Shown here: one piece after another, positions 1-10,984 of the stretch | Layout of the letters: each line of letters starts with the position of its first letter | How positions within the stretch are numbered: position 1 is the first letter of the stretch | Assembly (NCBI GenBank): GCA_050084985.1 | Contig: JBITNC010000001.1 | Location: 37,014,001 to 37,078,000 of the forward strand | Source: Nageia nagi | Taxonomy: Eukaryota; Pinophyta | DNA: 64,000 bases | Direction of reading: 5' to 3' | Notes under the pieces: model-generated | What the model was told of the DNA's origin: nothing | The model's input: only the letters and a program-made list of their open reading frames with translations | Databases searched by the model: none | Position numbers and translations under genes: made by a program

Positions 1-398
1 TTCTAAATCAAATATGTAAACTACCCCAATGGTAATGCTAATATTAGTACTAAACCTAATTGATTTTCTTTTTTGATTCCATAATTTGATATTATGCTTC
101 TAACTAAAATCTAAAAGGAGGAAAAACAAAGTTCCTCACCCAGTATGTAAGAGCTGAAAGAATATGACAAGAGCATAGAAGATTACTTATAAATAATAAA
201 ATGATGTATTAATTATACATAAGGTACACCTTGCTTAAATAGTAAGTGAAATGAATAATATCCACATGATCAAAATAATGTTGACCATCATATTAAAATA
301 GCTCAATAAAGATGACAACTAAGCACACCTACTAGTGAACTAAAGATAATGTCAACATAGTTACCTAACTAGGTAATAAATAAAATAATACTCTAACA
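1..398 (-). mobile_element. Partial LTR, copia-like, minus strand
   Basis: On the minus strand a purine-rich run (complement of cctcccttaag, 399-409) is followed directly by TGTTAGAG at 398. A polypurine tract followed by TGTTAGAG is the usual 3' LTR boundary of plant Ty1/copia elements, so 398 down to the left edge is read as LTR sequence. The other end lies outside the window and I found no second copy inside it, so this rests on one boundary only. The sequence just upstream (399-1690) shows no recognisable copia pol. Confidence 0.4.
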
Positions 399-1690
399 CC
401 TCCCTTAAGTGATACTAGGTAGGAGTGTAGATAGCTAAGAAAATATGAGTCCTAATAACTAGGCTTGATAAGGTACTCATGTACAATGTGGCTAACACAT
501 AAACATGAAAAAAACTCTCTTTTATAGATGATGAAAAATCACATGGGAAAAAACCATCTTCCATAAGAGGAAACAAAAAGAAAGGAAGGTGTCCTCATCA
601 ACATCCCCCAAGGATAACTTCCATCACCTTAGCTAAGTAAGGTGATAAAAATATATCTATAGTGATGTGTCCTAGTGTACAATCACCAATAAGGGAGAAT
701 TTAAAAGGATCAATGTGATATGTAGATACCTCATCATCAAACTAAATGTCTCCCATGGGGAAGAAAGAAGCTAGGAGGAATGCATAGAAAATATTCCCAA
801 TCTAAGAAAGTATGAAAAGGAGGGAACATCATCAAATATGGTATTGGTGATGATGAAGGAAGCTATGAACCATGTCAAAGAGAAGATTTAACCAACAAAC
901 CATATAGTGATGGTGATGACACTAAAATCAAAGGATCACCATTTGATGAGTCAAAAGACTCAATATTCTATTGTAAAATAAAAGAAGTTATGGAAGTAGC
1001 AAGATAAAGAGGTAAATAAACCTCAATATAGTCTTCAAGATCTTTTAAAGAGATTCCATAAATGAGCTTGTATTTGAGTGATCCAAAAGTGAGCTTGTAT
1101 TTGAGTGATCCAAAAATCAAAATTGATCATCTAAGAAAAAGGTATCCATATCTACTAATATATGTCAAATTTGACCAACATAAGCTTAAAAAATCATGTC
1201 TATCTTCTTGATGAAATTTTGAGATGGAAAAAAGTAGTTCTAAATCTCAAAATGCCTTGATAGATCCAAGTTATTCTTCAAAGAGCAGGGTGATGCCTAC
1301 CAACAAATGGTGTCCCCCATAGACACATTCTAAAAGGAGTGAAATAGGATAAATATGCAGGCTGAGCGTGTAGGATCACCAAGATTGAGTTATGAGTGCC
1401 CATGAGATAAAATGCTAATGTGAGCTTTGATTAAGACTTGTACTCACTATGAAAAAGTGTTCATAACAAAATAAATACACTATGAAAGAGATCACACTAT
1501 GAGAGATTCTAAAACTACATATCACAATGATAAAAAAGTTGTGAGGATGGAGATCTCACAATTCCACAATGGTAGAGATGTGAATTGGAGAAAATATTAC
1601 TAAATGAAGGTCATGAGGAAACCTTACTCCCTATCAAAATATGAAACCTATAATCTCAAAGAGAAATCATAGAAAGTAATTTGCTAATAA
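399..1690. other. Unclassified AT-rich repeat DNA without coding signal
   Basis: No protein family could be read on either strand. If 1-398 is a 3' LTR on the minus strand, this would be the 3' non-coding or internal part of that element, possibly a large non-autonomous derivative without pol. It contains one short exact tandem duplication, listed separately. Confidence 0.35.
1063..1116. repeat. 27-bp tandem duplication
   Basis: Two adjacent 27-bp units (1063-1089 and 1090-1116) both begin tgagcttgtatttgagtgat and differ only in the last base. The near identity inside otherwise strongly decayed DNA suggests a recent local slippage event. Confidence 0.85.
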
Positions 1691-1699
1691 AATCCTAGT

Positions 1700-3597
1700 G
1701 TTGAAATTCCATGAGACACCAACATAAGAAGATGATCCACCACATTGGACACACTACACAACAAAAAAGGCTATGGGTACCACTAGAATGCAAGCAAAGA
1801 CTCAATAATATCTTTATAAAACTTAACTTACTCAAGTACCATGAAAGGAGAGAGGAAAAATGAAGTTCCTCACCTAGGAAAAAGGCTATGGGTACCACTG
1901 GTTCTAGTGTTAATATTAAGTTACTAACATACCCCAACATGGGTGTTAGGATACCTACACATTCTGACCTTGAAATTTTTATCAACTATACCTTTGATTC
2001 ATATTACTATTTCTAAACCTAATTCATAGCAACCAAGACTAAATAAAAATAAAAAATTTGAAACCAAAATTAAATTTTTAATCCATACATGACCAAATTC
2101 TAAACTAATTCTCACAGTGAACCCAAATACTAAGCTGATATAGGGTGCAATTACTAGACACAAACTAATCTATACATGAAATATTTGATTGGCATGGAAA
2201 ATATAAGAATCTTGATGAGAGATATAAGATAATAAAAACTTGATGAAAGAAGAAGAATTGATGAAATGATAAGGATAAAAATATTCCAAAAATAAAATAA
2301 TAAGTGATTGAAAATATGAAAATAAGAAGATAGAGGGATTGAAAAACTTGATAAAATTTACCATGGTAACCAAATGCATGTATGGGATTGACTTAAATGA
2401 TATGCAACCTATTCATTTAAATATTTATTTTCAAGAAAATATTGGTACTACTAACATGTATATAAACTTATGATATATTTTTTTTTATATTGAATTCCCA
2501 AAAAACTTTCATTCTTGATACTATTGTAGTTTGTTGACAACTTTTTAACAATCTGGTCATGAGTTTTTGACAATTTTGCTTATATCCTTCAAACAAATCC
2601 AAATTACATGAAACCATGAAAAAAAAAGGATTAAAAAATTATTAAAAAATTTGAAAAATTATGTACCTTCATATCTAATATGCTGATTTTTTCTTTTTAT
2701 AATTTTGACCTTTTTGGTTCATGATAAGCCCATTCTTGCAAAATCTGTTATTGTCACAAAACTACCAACATATAAGAAGCATAAATTTTGTTAAACATAT
2801 CAGATTAACCTAATTATTTTTGCATAAAAAATAACAAATAACATATTTTTTATTAAATATAAGGATTAATTACATTATAAAAAAATGACTAATTTAGGGG
2901 TGAAAAAAACCTATTTCACACTTTCTAGACTTGAAAGCTTCAAATGACCATAACTTTTGATATATAAAGAATTTTAAAGTTATTATTTTATTTTGAATTT
3001 GTATAATTTTTTGAGATATATCCAAATATAAAATTATATATTCCTATTCTAATTAATTATCTCAGTGTACATGTTGACCTTTTTGAAGAAACACATACCC
3101 AAATTTATTCCATAGACCTACCATACCATTATGATCCTAACATGTCTATTCCCAAATTTTTCTAATATAAAATATTTGATTTTTATAATTGATTTCAACC
3201 TAAAATCCTTTGATAAGTTTTGACATACTTGTAAAAACTTGAACAAACACATATGACTAGACCAAAATTTAGACAATATGACCAACAAGACATGTGCACA
3301 TAAAGACACAATAAAGTGATGGTTAATTTTGCCCCCAACCAAAAAAGGGGAAAGATCAGAAGATGAAACATGTAATGTAATATATATTATATGAAAATTC
3401 ATGCCTAGAGTATATTATGATTTATTCTTAATCTATATATAACACAATGAAAAAGTTTTATGTAACATTAGGTAACTTGTCAATTCTTGATGCATTACCT
3501 TACCAATATCAATTTCTAGTTTTTATCTAGATTTTTGATATATCTCATTGATGATGGATGGTTAATATTGCAATTTATACACCAAGGGAAATAATTC
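1700..3597. other. Long AT-rich stretch, no gene seen
   Basis: Open stretches here (for example 1695-1985, 2170-2379 and 3118-3402 on the minus strand) have low-complexity, hydrophobic translations and resemble no family. 1775-1930 and 110-160 share a short degenerate motif around agttcctcacc, so both may derive from one repeat family. No terminal repeats or target duplications could be tied to this block. Confidence 0.35.
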
Positions 3598-4372
3598 TTA
3601 TTTTACTTGAGCCATGTTTATTTGTGCTAGCAAATTTGTTAATGCATCATCATCTTCAACAAACTTATAAGTAGCATAAGTATCAACAGAAATGGCATCA
3701 CTAGTATTTTCAATATACTCATTATTTATATCAGTGGTATCATCACATTCATTTACAATGAAAATTTTATTATTAAAATAAGGAATTTCTTCACTTTCTA
3801 AGATTTTATACAATTTTCTCTTCATGCTAATACATCCATCAGTTAAATGACCTTTGACTTTGTGATATAAGAAAACTTATCCTCATTATACCAACTAGGT
3901 TTCTTTTTGGTTTCATCATATGCTTTTTCCTTTTTGTATTTTATAAAACCTTTTTCTAAGAAAGATTTAAATATTTCTGTATGATCCATTGGTAAATTAT
4001 AAAAAAGATTCATATTTTATATTTTTCTCACTCATAGAAACATCAATGTTAAAATAAGAAGTGCAATATTTTTCTTCATAATGTGAGTGCAAACACTGAG
4101 ATGGGTGTGAATGCTTAGGATAGTGTAAATATTGGTATTTATTATTCATGATAGGGTCATCTAAATTATATTTTGTAGCAAAAAAAGTAGCATTAGTAAT
4201 AAGCATCACATCATCATAACTAGTATCAATCATAGAATCTTGACTATTATTATATATGAAGGATATAATATTACCAATGTGACATAACATTTTCCATAAT
4301 TCAATAATAGAGCATTGATTGACCATTATGTGTGAAATATTAATTTTAAAAATCACCAATATGTCCCAATAA
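3598..4372 (-). pseudogene. Ty3/gypsy gag C-terminal remnant with zinc-knuckle-like motif
   Basis: Read on the minus strand, 4020-3600 gives a short leader (MNLFYNLPMDHTEIFKSFLE) and then, after a frameshift near 3860, a segment with YHKVKGHLTDGC followed by MKRKLYKIL. The spacing matches the C-x-Y-H-x4-G-H-x-T-x2-C plus basic helix seen at the end of Tat/Ogre-type gag proteins. The first cysteine is not visible. An acidic tail follows and ends at a stop at 3598-3600. The further open stretch 4359-3997 is in a frame that does not resemble a known domain. It lies just left of element A, so A may have inserted into this older minus-strand element. The remaining pol of that element was not found at 1-3597. 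Confidence 0.5.
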
Positions 4373-4459
4373 TAATTATATATATATAGGAAAACAATTT
4401 AATGCAAAAACTCATTAAATTGATTAAAACAAATTTTAAAATTAAGGGTTTTATGCAAA

Positions 4460-4464
4460 AGTGA
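4460..4464. repeat. Target-site duplication of element A, left copy (AGTGA)
   Basis: AGTGA lies immediately before the TGTCAC of the 5' LTR and is repeated exactly at 13655-13659, right after the terminal ACA of the 3' LTR. Confidence 0.9.
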
Positions 4465-7400
4465 TGTCACAGCCCAAACCCACACTAGATTTCCCTTGGT
4501 GTGTTTTATTTTGGTTTAAGTGTTAATTGAGACATTGAATATATGTTATTTGGATAAAATTCTTACTATGATTTTATTGGTTTAAAGTTATGAAATCCTA
4601 GATAAGCATAATGATTACTTATCCTACCTATATGTACATGTTACTGCTACAAGTGGTTTTGTGATATGTAGGTGACATATAATGGAAGGTGGGATGCTCT
4701 TAAATGGTTTGGAAATGAATGATAACCAATGATTCTCATGATGAAAATAATATCAAGACACTAGGATAGCTGGGTAAGTGGTTGCATACAAACATAGCAG
4801 CATGGGGCTAGATAAGCTCCCTAGGATCGTTAATGTGTGTTTATGATTACCTAATTATGTTCTTCAATTTGAGTTTAAAATATTATTTCATGCCTTAAAT
4901 GATTACCAAGGATGTTATTATAATTATCTAAGGACCCCTAATAATTAATATTAGTGGGTAAAGTAATTAAGGGAACTAACTAGGAAGGAAAAAGGTAAAG
5001 CTTAATTATTTAAATATATGTAATTAAGTATTTTATGAGAATGTGTATGTATTACTTCTTATTATTAATTAAGGTTAAATAATAATTAATAATGGTAACC
5101 CTAACATTAAATATTATTTATTTATTTAGCTTAAAATAAATAAATTAAGCTAGATGAGTTTTGATTTATTGATTTACAAGGCTAGAGTTAACTAAGCCTT
5201 TAAGATATTATTTATAATTAAATAATACTTGATTGCATGAGGTGTCTCAATTATAGTTGTTGTATCCTAGTTGTAGGTTAGGTGTGTCAATTATAAGTTG
5301 AGGTGTATTAGTTTTAAGTTGAGGTGTTCTAGTGAAACTCATTATATATATATATATATAATGGATAGATATTTCCACCTAATAATTAACTCCCACTCAC
5401 TTGAGTTTAAGTGCTATTGTCACTCATTGTTATTTTCTAATCCTATCCCTAGTTGAAAACTATAAATAGAACCCTAGGGTGGAGCTTTTGGTCATTCTTA
5501 TTTTTGTGTTTTTCTAGAGGAGCAAAGTTATATAATTTTGGATCCAAGTCCTTTGACAATTGAAGGATTTAGTGAGGTTTGCCTCTTTTGTTTATTTGCT
5601 TCACTATATTTTTACAAAATCTTATTATTTTAGGCATTTGATAAAATAATAGTATTTAATTTTATTTCTAATTTATGATTGGCTAAGGATTTAGTTTATT
5701 TCCATGAATGCTCCCTTTAAAAGTCTAGTGGTTTTGCAATCCATGTATAGTTTTGGTATGAGATTTTATGATTTTACAATAAGCTTTTAAGGTTCAAAGG
5801 CTTATTATACCTTTGTTTTGGGTATATAAATATTTAGAGATAATAAATATGTTAGTAAAATACTAAAAACTCCTCATACACCTTATCTTTTGTAAATTTT
5901 CTCATTGGTTTTAAACCTACCATCAAACTTATGAGAAGAATATTCCCCTAAGTAAAAGGTTTATGTTTAAATCTTAAACTTCTTGCAATTTTATGTTATC
6001 CTTTTTCCTTTTAAAAAAAATAGTTAAAGGAGGGATTTATTAAGTTTGTTGGCTTGGAAAATCCTTTACAGTTGTACATGGGGTAAAGGGACCATAATGG
6101 CCAGCATAGGAGGAGTAGGTGGGTTTGAATATGTTTAGTATTTGAGATGGGTCTTGGAACTCATGAGACCTTTGAATTTTGCCTTTTATTTTGTGCTTAT
6201 TCTGGCCTTGATTTACATGTAAAGCCTAGGTTATGGTAGGATAATGCAATTTTATTTGTTTAGAAAAATTTTAAATGCTTTCTTATTATTTGTTATTTAT
6301 TATTATGTTAATGCAATGATAGACTAAAGTGTTTTATTTCTAAATTGAGATAGGATTTATTTTGATTTGGAATTACATACCAACTTTATGGTTGATTTTT
6401 GAAGTGCAAAATGTGGTTTTATGAAAAAGGTATTTAATATATATTTACTTTATTTTAAATTATAGGAGTAATATTTTAAAATAGAGAATGTGGTATTATT
6501 TTTAAAATATTAATAGATATTTTAAATAGTGTGGTATCATTTTTAAAATAGGGTAGTAATTTTTAGAATGGAGTTCAAAATATTATTTTAGGATATTACT
6601 ATTGTATTCTAAAGTAGAGTTTAGTGTCTTATTTCAAAATATGGCAAACATTTTTAAATTATAGTTTTTGATTTATTTTAAAATGGGAATTAATGTTTTA
6701 AAATAAGGGTATTTTATTATTTTCAAAATGTGAGTTGATATTTTAGATTTGAGTTCTTAGAGTTATTGAAATGTTTTCTTAAAATGTCAAAGCATGTAGT
6801 TGCATTTTAGAGGAAACCTAAGACTATATTTGATCCAACCATTCTTAAGCTATCATCAAATCTAATGGATAAAAGCCTTGTTTATATTGCAAGAAAGGAG
6901 GTTGTTAAATGGTTACCATGGGATTTAAAATGTATTATACTTGCTATTTGATTTGTAGAAATAAATAGCAAGGCTATTATTGTAACAAGCTTGAAAAGAA
7001 TTATTAATTCCTTTTTTAGAATGATTGTAATATTGATATCTTTGGATTTAGGAAAGATTAGTCTTTGAAAAGCTTAGTGTTATTATTTAATTAAAGAGTG
7101 GGTTAGCAAATGAATTACCTTACTTGAATTTGATATTGCTTATACTTTATAACACTTACTTGGATTAAAAATCTCATATTATATGATAAAGCTTAGTATT
7201 ACTTGATACTTTATGAATAATGATGATGATTGGTTTGAAAATCTCATATTGTATGCAAAATATTATGTTTCTAGGACCTAATTACATTGTCTATAAGTAA
7301 TGTGTTTTTTTGGGAATGATTTATCCTTAGGTTTTGGTAGGTTTTCCTTGATGTTTAAACCTAAGTATAGACCTAACCTAAAGTTCTAAGTAAAGCATAA

Positions 7401-7866
7401 CTATTCATTATGAGATGTTGATTTATCTTCAAGTGAGTTAACCTAAGATAAATCAATAAATCCTTATGGTTGAATGGACCTTAGAGTATTAAATTACCTT
7501 GATATGATGATGGTGGGAAATATGAGAATGTATGTGGCACCATTAAGAAGTCACTATGTTCAATAGAACATGCAAAGGAAAACCATGTGAAGTTATTTAA
7601 CAAGTAGGTTAAATCATGGGAAATGGTATTAAGTCAGTGAAGAGTCTAGAATGATTAATGACTTAGCTTGGAATAATAATAGTAATACTATGATCAATAA
7701 TTCTTAGCATTCTCAAGTAGCTTCCAAACACATTCAAAATAGATTGCATTTAAGTTACTTGTTTTATTTACATAGAAGAGAAATAAATTTGTGCTCACCT
7801 CTCAAGTGTATGGGATGGATGTTATAGTTATGGTCCTATGTGTTTATGCTAAAATAGGGTCATATA
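4465..7866 (+). repeat. 5' LTR of element A
   Basis: About 3.4 kb. It starts TGTCACAGCCCAAACCC and ends near catata at 7861-7866; the 3' copy ends cattaca, so the canonical terminal CA has decayed here. It contains a TATA-like box at 5461-5468, a TA microsatellite at 5343-5360 that the other LTR lacks, and a field of degenerate tttaaaata-type repeats at about 6450-6760. The 3' copy lacks two segments present here: about 70 bp near 4885-4955 and about 690 bp near 5850-6535. Confidence 0.9.
5461..5468 (+). promoter_or_regulatory. TATA box in 5' LTR of element A
   Basis: TATAAATA sits 10 bases upstream of the cctagggtggagct block and is conserved at the matching place in the 3' LTR (11925-11932). 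Its conservation against a diverged background and its mid-LTR position fit the U3/R promoter. Confidence 0.6.
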
Positions 7867-7867
7867 G

Positions 7868-7885
7868 TTAGTATTAGAGCCTAGG
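7868..7885 (+). promoter_or_regulatory. Primer-binding site of element A, initiator-Met type
   Basis: ttagtattagagcctagg follows the 5' LTR end directly. It differs by a few transitions from the tggtatcagagcc core that pairs with the 3' end of plant initiator tRNA-Met, the usual primer of chromoviruses. Confidence 0.75.
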
Positions 7886-7950
7886 TTGTAGGCTTTCTTT
7901 TGTTATGCAAATAATCCTAAAAATATCCTTGTTATCTTATGCTTAGGAAG

Positions 7951-8500
7951 ATGCCACCTCAAAGACATCATGATGATGTCAAAAAGACCAATAATGCATG
8001 TAGTGCATCTAGTATACTAGGAAATAACCTTAATGATATTTACGCAATAGTAAATCCTAAATTAGAAAATATTATCCAAAACTTGCAAGATAAATCAACC
8101 CAACAAGAAGAATGGATTTAAATATAAGATGCAAAAATAAAAGTCCTAAAGAATAGAGACATACAATGTTAGATTCAAGAGGAATCCTAAAACTACTGCT
8201 TAAGATGTAAGAAAGCTTGAGAAATGAAATCCCCCCAAAAATGATTAGTAGATTAAGATATAAAAGAAAGGACCTCTAAGAAATTAGAAATCTAGTAAAC
8301 CTCATAATGGGTTTAAAAAAAAAGGAAATTTTCAAAAGAATGATAATGATAGTAATTATGATCAGTAGCATTAGCAACAACAACCATAGTAGGGCAACTA
8401 TATGCCAAAAGATCAAAGTCAATGTAAGGCACCTAGAAATGGATGTTATAACTATGGTGGAACTCAATTTGCCAACAAATGTCCAAACTAATTCAATTCT
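7951..8500 (+). pseudogene. gag remnant of element A with damaged zinc knuckle
   Basis: A Met-Pro-Pro start followed by basic and His residues (ATG at 7951) resembles the N-terminus of chromovirus gag. The reading frame stops at 8119-8121. Most of the capsid region is missing: only about 300 bp separate the start region from the nucleocapsid end. At 8428-8496 the frame reads GCYNYGGTQFANKCPN, a CCHC knuckle in which the second Cys is Tyr, the His is lost and the spacing is one residue short. The gag is therefore both internally deleted and unable to form a normal zinc knuckle. Confidence 0.75.
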
Positions 8501-8580
8501 AAAAATGGAGAAACAACTCATAGGATATATGTTGCAATAGGAAAAGGAGCTTTAGAGACTCAAGCAACACCATTAATGAT

Positions 8581-8910
8581 ATGGGTAAGATTTTTTGTTC
8601 AAAAGTTGACACACTTATTGATAGTGGTGCTACATATATATTTATTTATACTCATATTTTAGATAAACTATCAAAAAATATAAGGATATTAAATGAAGTA
8701 TGGAAGGTCAAGTTCAAGTTAGGACAAACCTATAAAGTATCCAAGTATTATCCAAACATAGAAGTAACCTTTCCTATGGGAAGTATTCAAGTAACCTTAT
8801 TCATTACTCCTCTTTAATATTTCAAAATCATTTTGGGTATGGATTGGTTGAGAAACCATGAAGCTTTATTTAAAATTGAGGAAAGATGGGTAGATTTTAG
8901 GGATGAAAAA
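8581..8910 (+). pseudogene. Aspartic protease remnant of element A
   Basis: The frame from 8581 contains LIDSGATYIFI, the Asp-Ser-Gly-Ala active-site loop of retropepsins, and after a stop at 8815-8817 continues with IILGMDWL, the conserved Gly-centred segment near the end of the domain. Both hallmarks are in one frame with normal spacing (about 80 codons). The enzyme would cut the element's own Gag-Pol polyprotein. It lies between the gag zinc knuckle and RT, as expected. Confidence 0.85.
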
Positions 8911-9108
8911 GGGATTTGTCAAAAACTCTTTTGTCAAAGGAAACCCTTTAAACCCCAACTCTTATCAGCTTTGCAATTATCAAAGGTCATTTGAAAAAGG
9001 AGTATAATTTTTGGTATGAAAATAAAGGATCTAGAGGAAGATTCATTAAAGGAAGAAATACTTAGAGAGAATCCAATTCTATGAGGATAAAAAGACATTT
9101 TACAAAAG

Positions 9109-9450
9109 GAACTTCTAGGTATGCCTCCAAAAAGATAGTTTGATTTCTCTATTGACTTGGTTCCAAGAGTGGAGCCTATATTTAGAACACCTTATAGGAT
9201 GACTACTATTGAAATGCAGGTGCTAAAAGTTAAGTTAAATGAGTTATTGGAAAAATGTCTTATCCAACCTAGCACATCACCATGGGGAGCACAAATCATA
9301 TTTGTTAAGAAAAAAGATGGATCATTGAGACATTACATAGATTATAGAATGCTAAATAAGGTAAATATCAAAAACCATTACCCTTTACCAAGGATAGATT
9401 ATCTTTTTGATCAACTTAAAGGAATATACATGACTCATGATTTGGAGTTA
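9109..9450 (+). pseudogene. Reverse transcriptase N-terminal part of element A, catalytic core deleted
   Basis: The frame shows a proline-rich entry (FRTPYRM), [39 protein letters not shown] and [16 protein letters not shown], the fingers segment of Ty3/gypsy RT in order. After DLEL (about 9450) the text jumps straight to RNase H residues. The whole palm, including the YxDD box, is gone: an in-frame internal deletion that leaves an open reading frame across the junction. No polymerase activity is possible. Confidence 0.9.
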
Positions 9451-9640
9451 ACTATAGTTTTTCATGCCTTAAACATTTGGAGACATTATTTGTTAGGGAA
9501 AACTTTTAAACTTAGATCTGATCACCAAAATCTTAGATATATTTTCACTTAGCTAGATTTAAATGCCAAATAAAGAAGATGGATGGAACTCCTTTCTAAG
9601 TATTACTTTTGTATTAAGTATATCAGAGGGAAGAAAAATA
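9451..9640 (+). pseudogene. RNase H C-terminal remnant of element A
   Basis: [20 protein letters not shown] followed, after a stop at 9550, by RRWMELLSKYYFCIKYIRGK matches the end of the Ty3/gypsy RNase H: the strand carrying the catalytic Asp in the R-S-D-H segment and the following helix and strand. The N-terminal half with the first catalytic Asp is missing because of the RT/RNase H deletion. A stop at 9573-9575 replaces a residue in the helix. Confidence 0.85.
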
Positions 9641-9660
9641 AAGAATAATATGAGAAATAT

Positions 9661-10916
9661 TATTATTTGGGAATCACACCACACCTCTTACTCTGCCCAT
9701 CTTAGAGGGGAGAAAATGAGAGAAAACATGCAAAAGAAATTTTTTTGGATAGGAATGAAGGGATACATATTTGGCTATCTCTAAGTGTCTAGAATGTTAG
9801 AAAGTGAAGGTAGAACATAAGCATACAAAAAGAAAACTCTATTTGCATAATATTCCTACATAGAAATGGCAAAAAATATCTATGGATTTTATTTTAGATT
9901 ACCAAAAACTAGGTTTAAACATTATGCTATCCTAGTTGTTATTGATAAATCAACCAAAGTGGCTCACTTCATACCTAGAAATATAACAAATGATGCTCCA
10001 ATAGTTGATAGCAAGTTTGCAAAGGAGATCATTTGATTACATGGATTTCCTAAAGATATAGTTTCTGATAGAGACTCAAGGTTTACTTTTGAGTTTTGGA
10101 AGAGTTTGCATAAAGTTTTGGTCACTAAGTTAAACATTAGATCAAATTATCACCCAAAAATAAATGGACAAACTAAGTAGGTGAACAAAGTCTTGGAGGA
10201 TATGCTTAGGATGTATTATATTAATCACCCTACAAAATGGGAAGATTACTTGCACTTAGTTGAGTTTGCCTATAATAATGGTTATCACTCATATTTGGGA
10301 ATGGCACCTTTTGAATCCTTATATGGGCAAAAATGTAGGACTCCTCTCTCTTGGGATAATCTCAAATATTAGGTTATAGTTGGAAATGATATGATAAGGA
10401 AGATGAAGGAGCAACTTAAGGGAATTAGACAAAGCTTAAAGGAAGATATAGATTGATAAAAAAGATATGCTAATATAAAAATGACACCAAGGGAATTCTC
10501 CATTGGTGATAAAGTATTTCTTAGGGTTAAACCTAAAAAAAGTACCATCAAGTATTCCAAGTTAGCACCAAGATATGTCGGTCATTTCTCTATCTTAGAT
10601 AAGATTAGTCCAATCACCTATAGGATCAAACTTTTGCCTAACCTATCTAAGATCCATGACTCCTTCCATGTTTCCATATTAAAAAAGTATGTTCATGATT
10701 CATTGCATGTTTGGGATGTATCTACTTTATAGATGGAGGACCTATTGGCTATGGAGGGTCATTTAGTTTAGGTTCACGAACTACATACTAACAAGCTTCA
10801 AAATTGCATGGTGGACCAATGTTGTGTCTAGTGGAAAAAATATTCAAAAAATAATTTCACATGGGAAGATGTGGAAAGCATGAAAAAACTATTTCCTTTT
10901 TTGTTTGAAAAGTAAA
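9661..10916 (+). pseudogene. Integrase remnant of element A with chromodomain-like tail
   Basis: 9670-9830 carries the zinc-binding part (ESHHTSYSAHLRGEKM, then SKCLEC after a frameshift at about 9780). 9885-10170 carries the catalytic core: the first Asp in SMDFIL and the second in VSDRDSRF are present, but the catalytic Glu in the GQT segment reads Lys (GQTK, about 10174), followed by a stop. 10181-10372 and 10481-10732 give the C-terminal part, including GDKVFLRVKPKK and KLAPRYVGHF. 10750-10910 ends with a chromodomain-like run (WKKYSKNNFTWEDVESMKK). Several stops and one shift are present. The enzyme would have joined element DNA to the target. Confidence 0.92.
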
Positions 10917-10971
10917 CTTAAACTATGAGAATATGATACTTCTAAATAAACACAACAGATTGTGTTAATCT

Positions 10972-10984
10972 AAGTGGAGGAGGA
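10972..10984 (+). promoter_or_regulatory. Polypurine tract of element A
   Basis: aagtggaggagga abuts the TGTCAT of the 3' LTR. This is the plus-strand primer site for second-strand synthesis and confirms the LTR start and the plus orientation. Confidence 0.85.

Noticed and set aside
1695-1985. 96-codon Cys/Leu-rich minus-strand frame
   Set aside because: No start context, no family resemblance, repeat-derived sequence.
5343-5360. TA dinucleotide run taken as a promoter TATA
   Set aside because: A simple microsatellite absent from the 3' LTR; the conserved TATAAATA 100 bp downstream is the better candidate.
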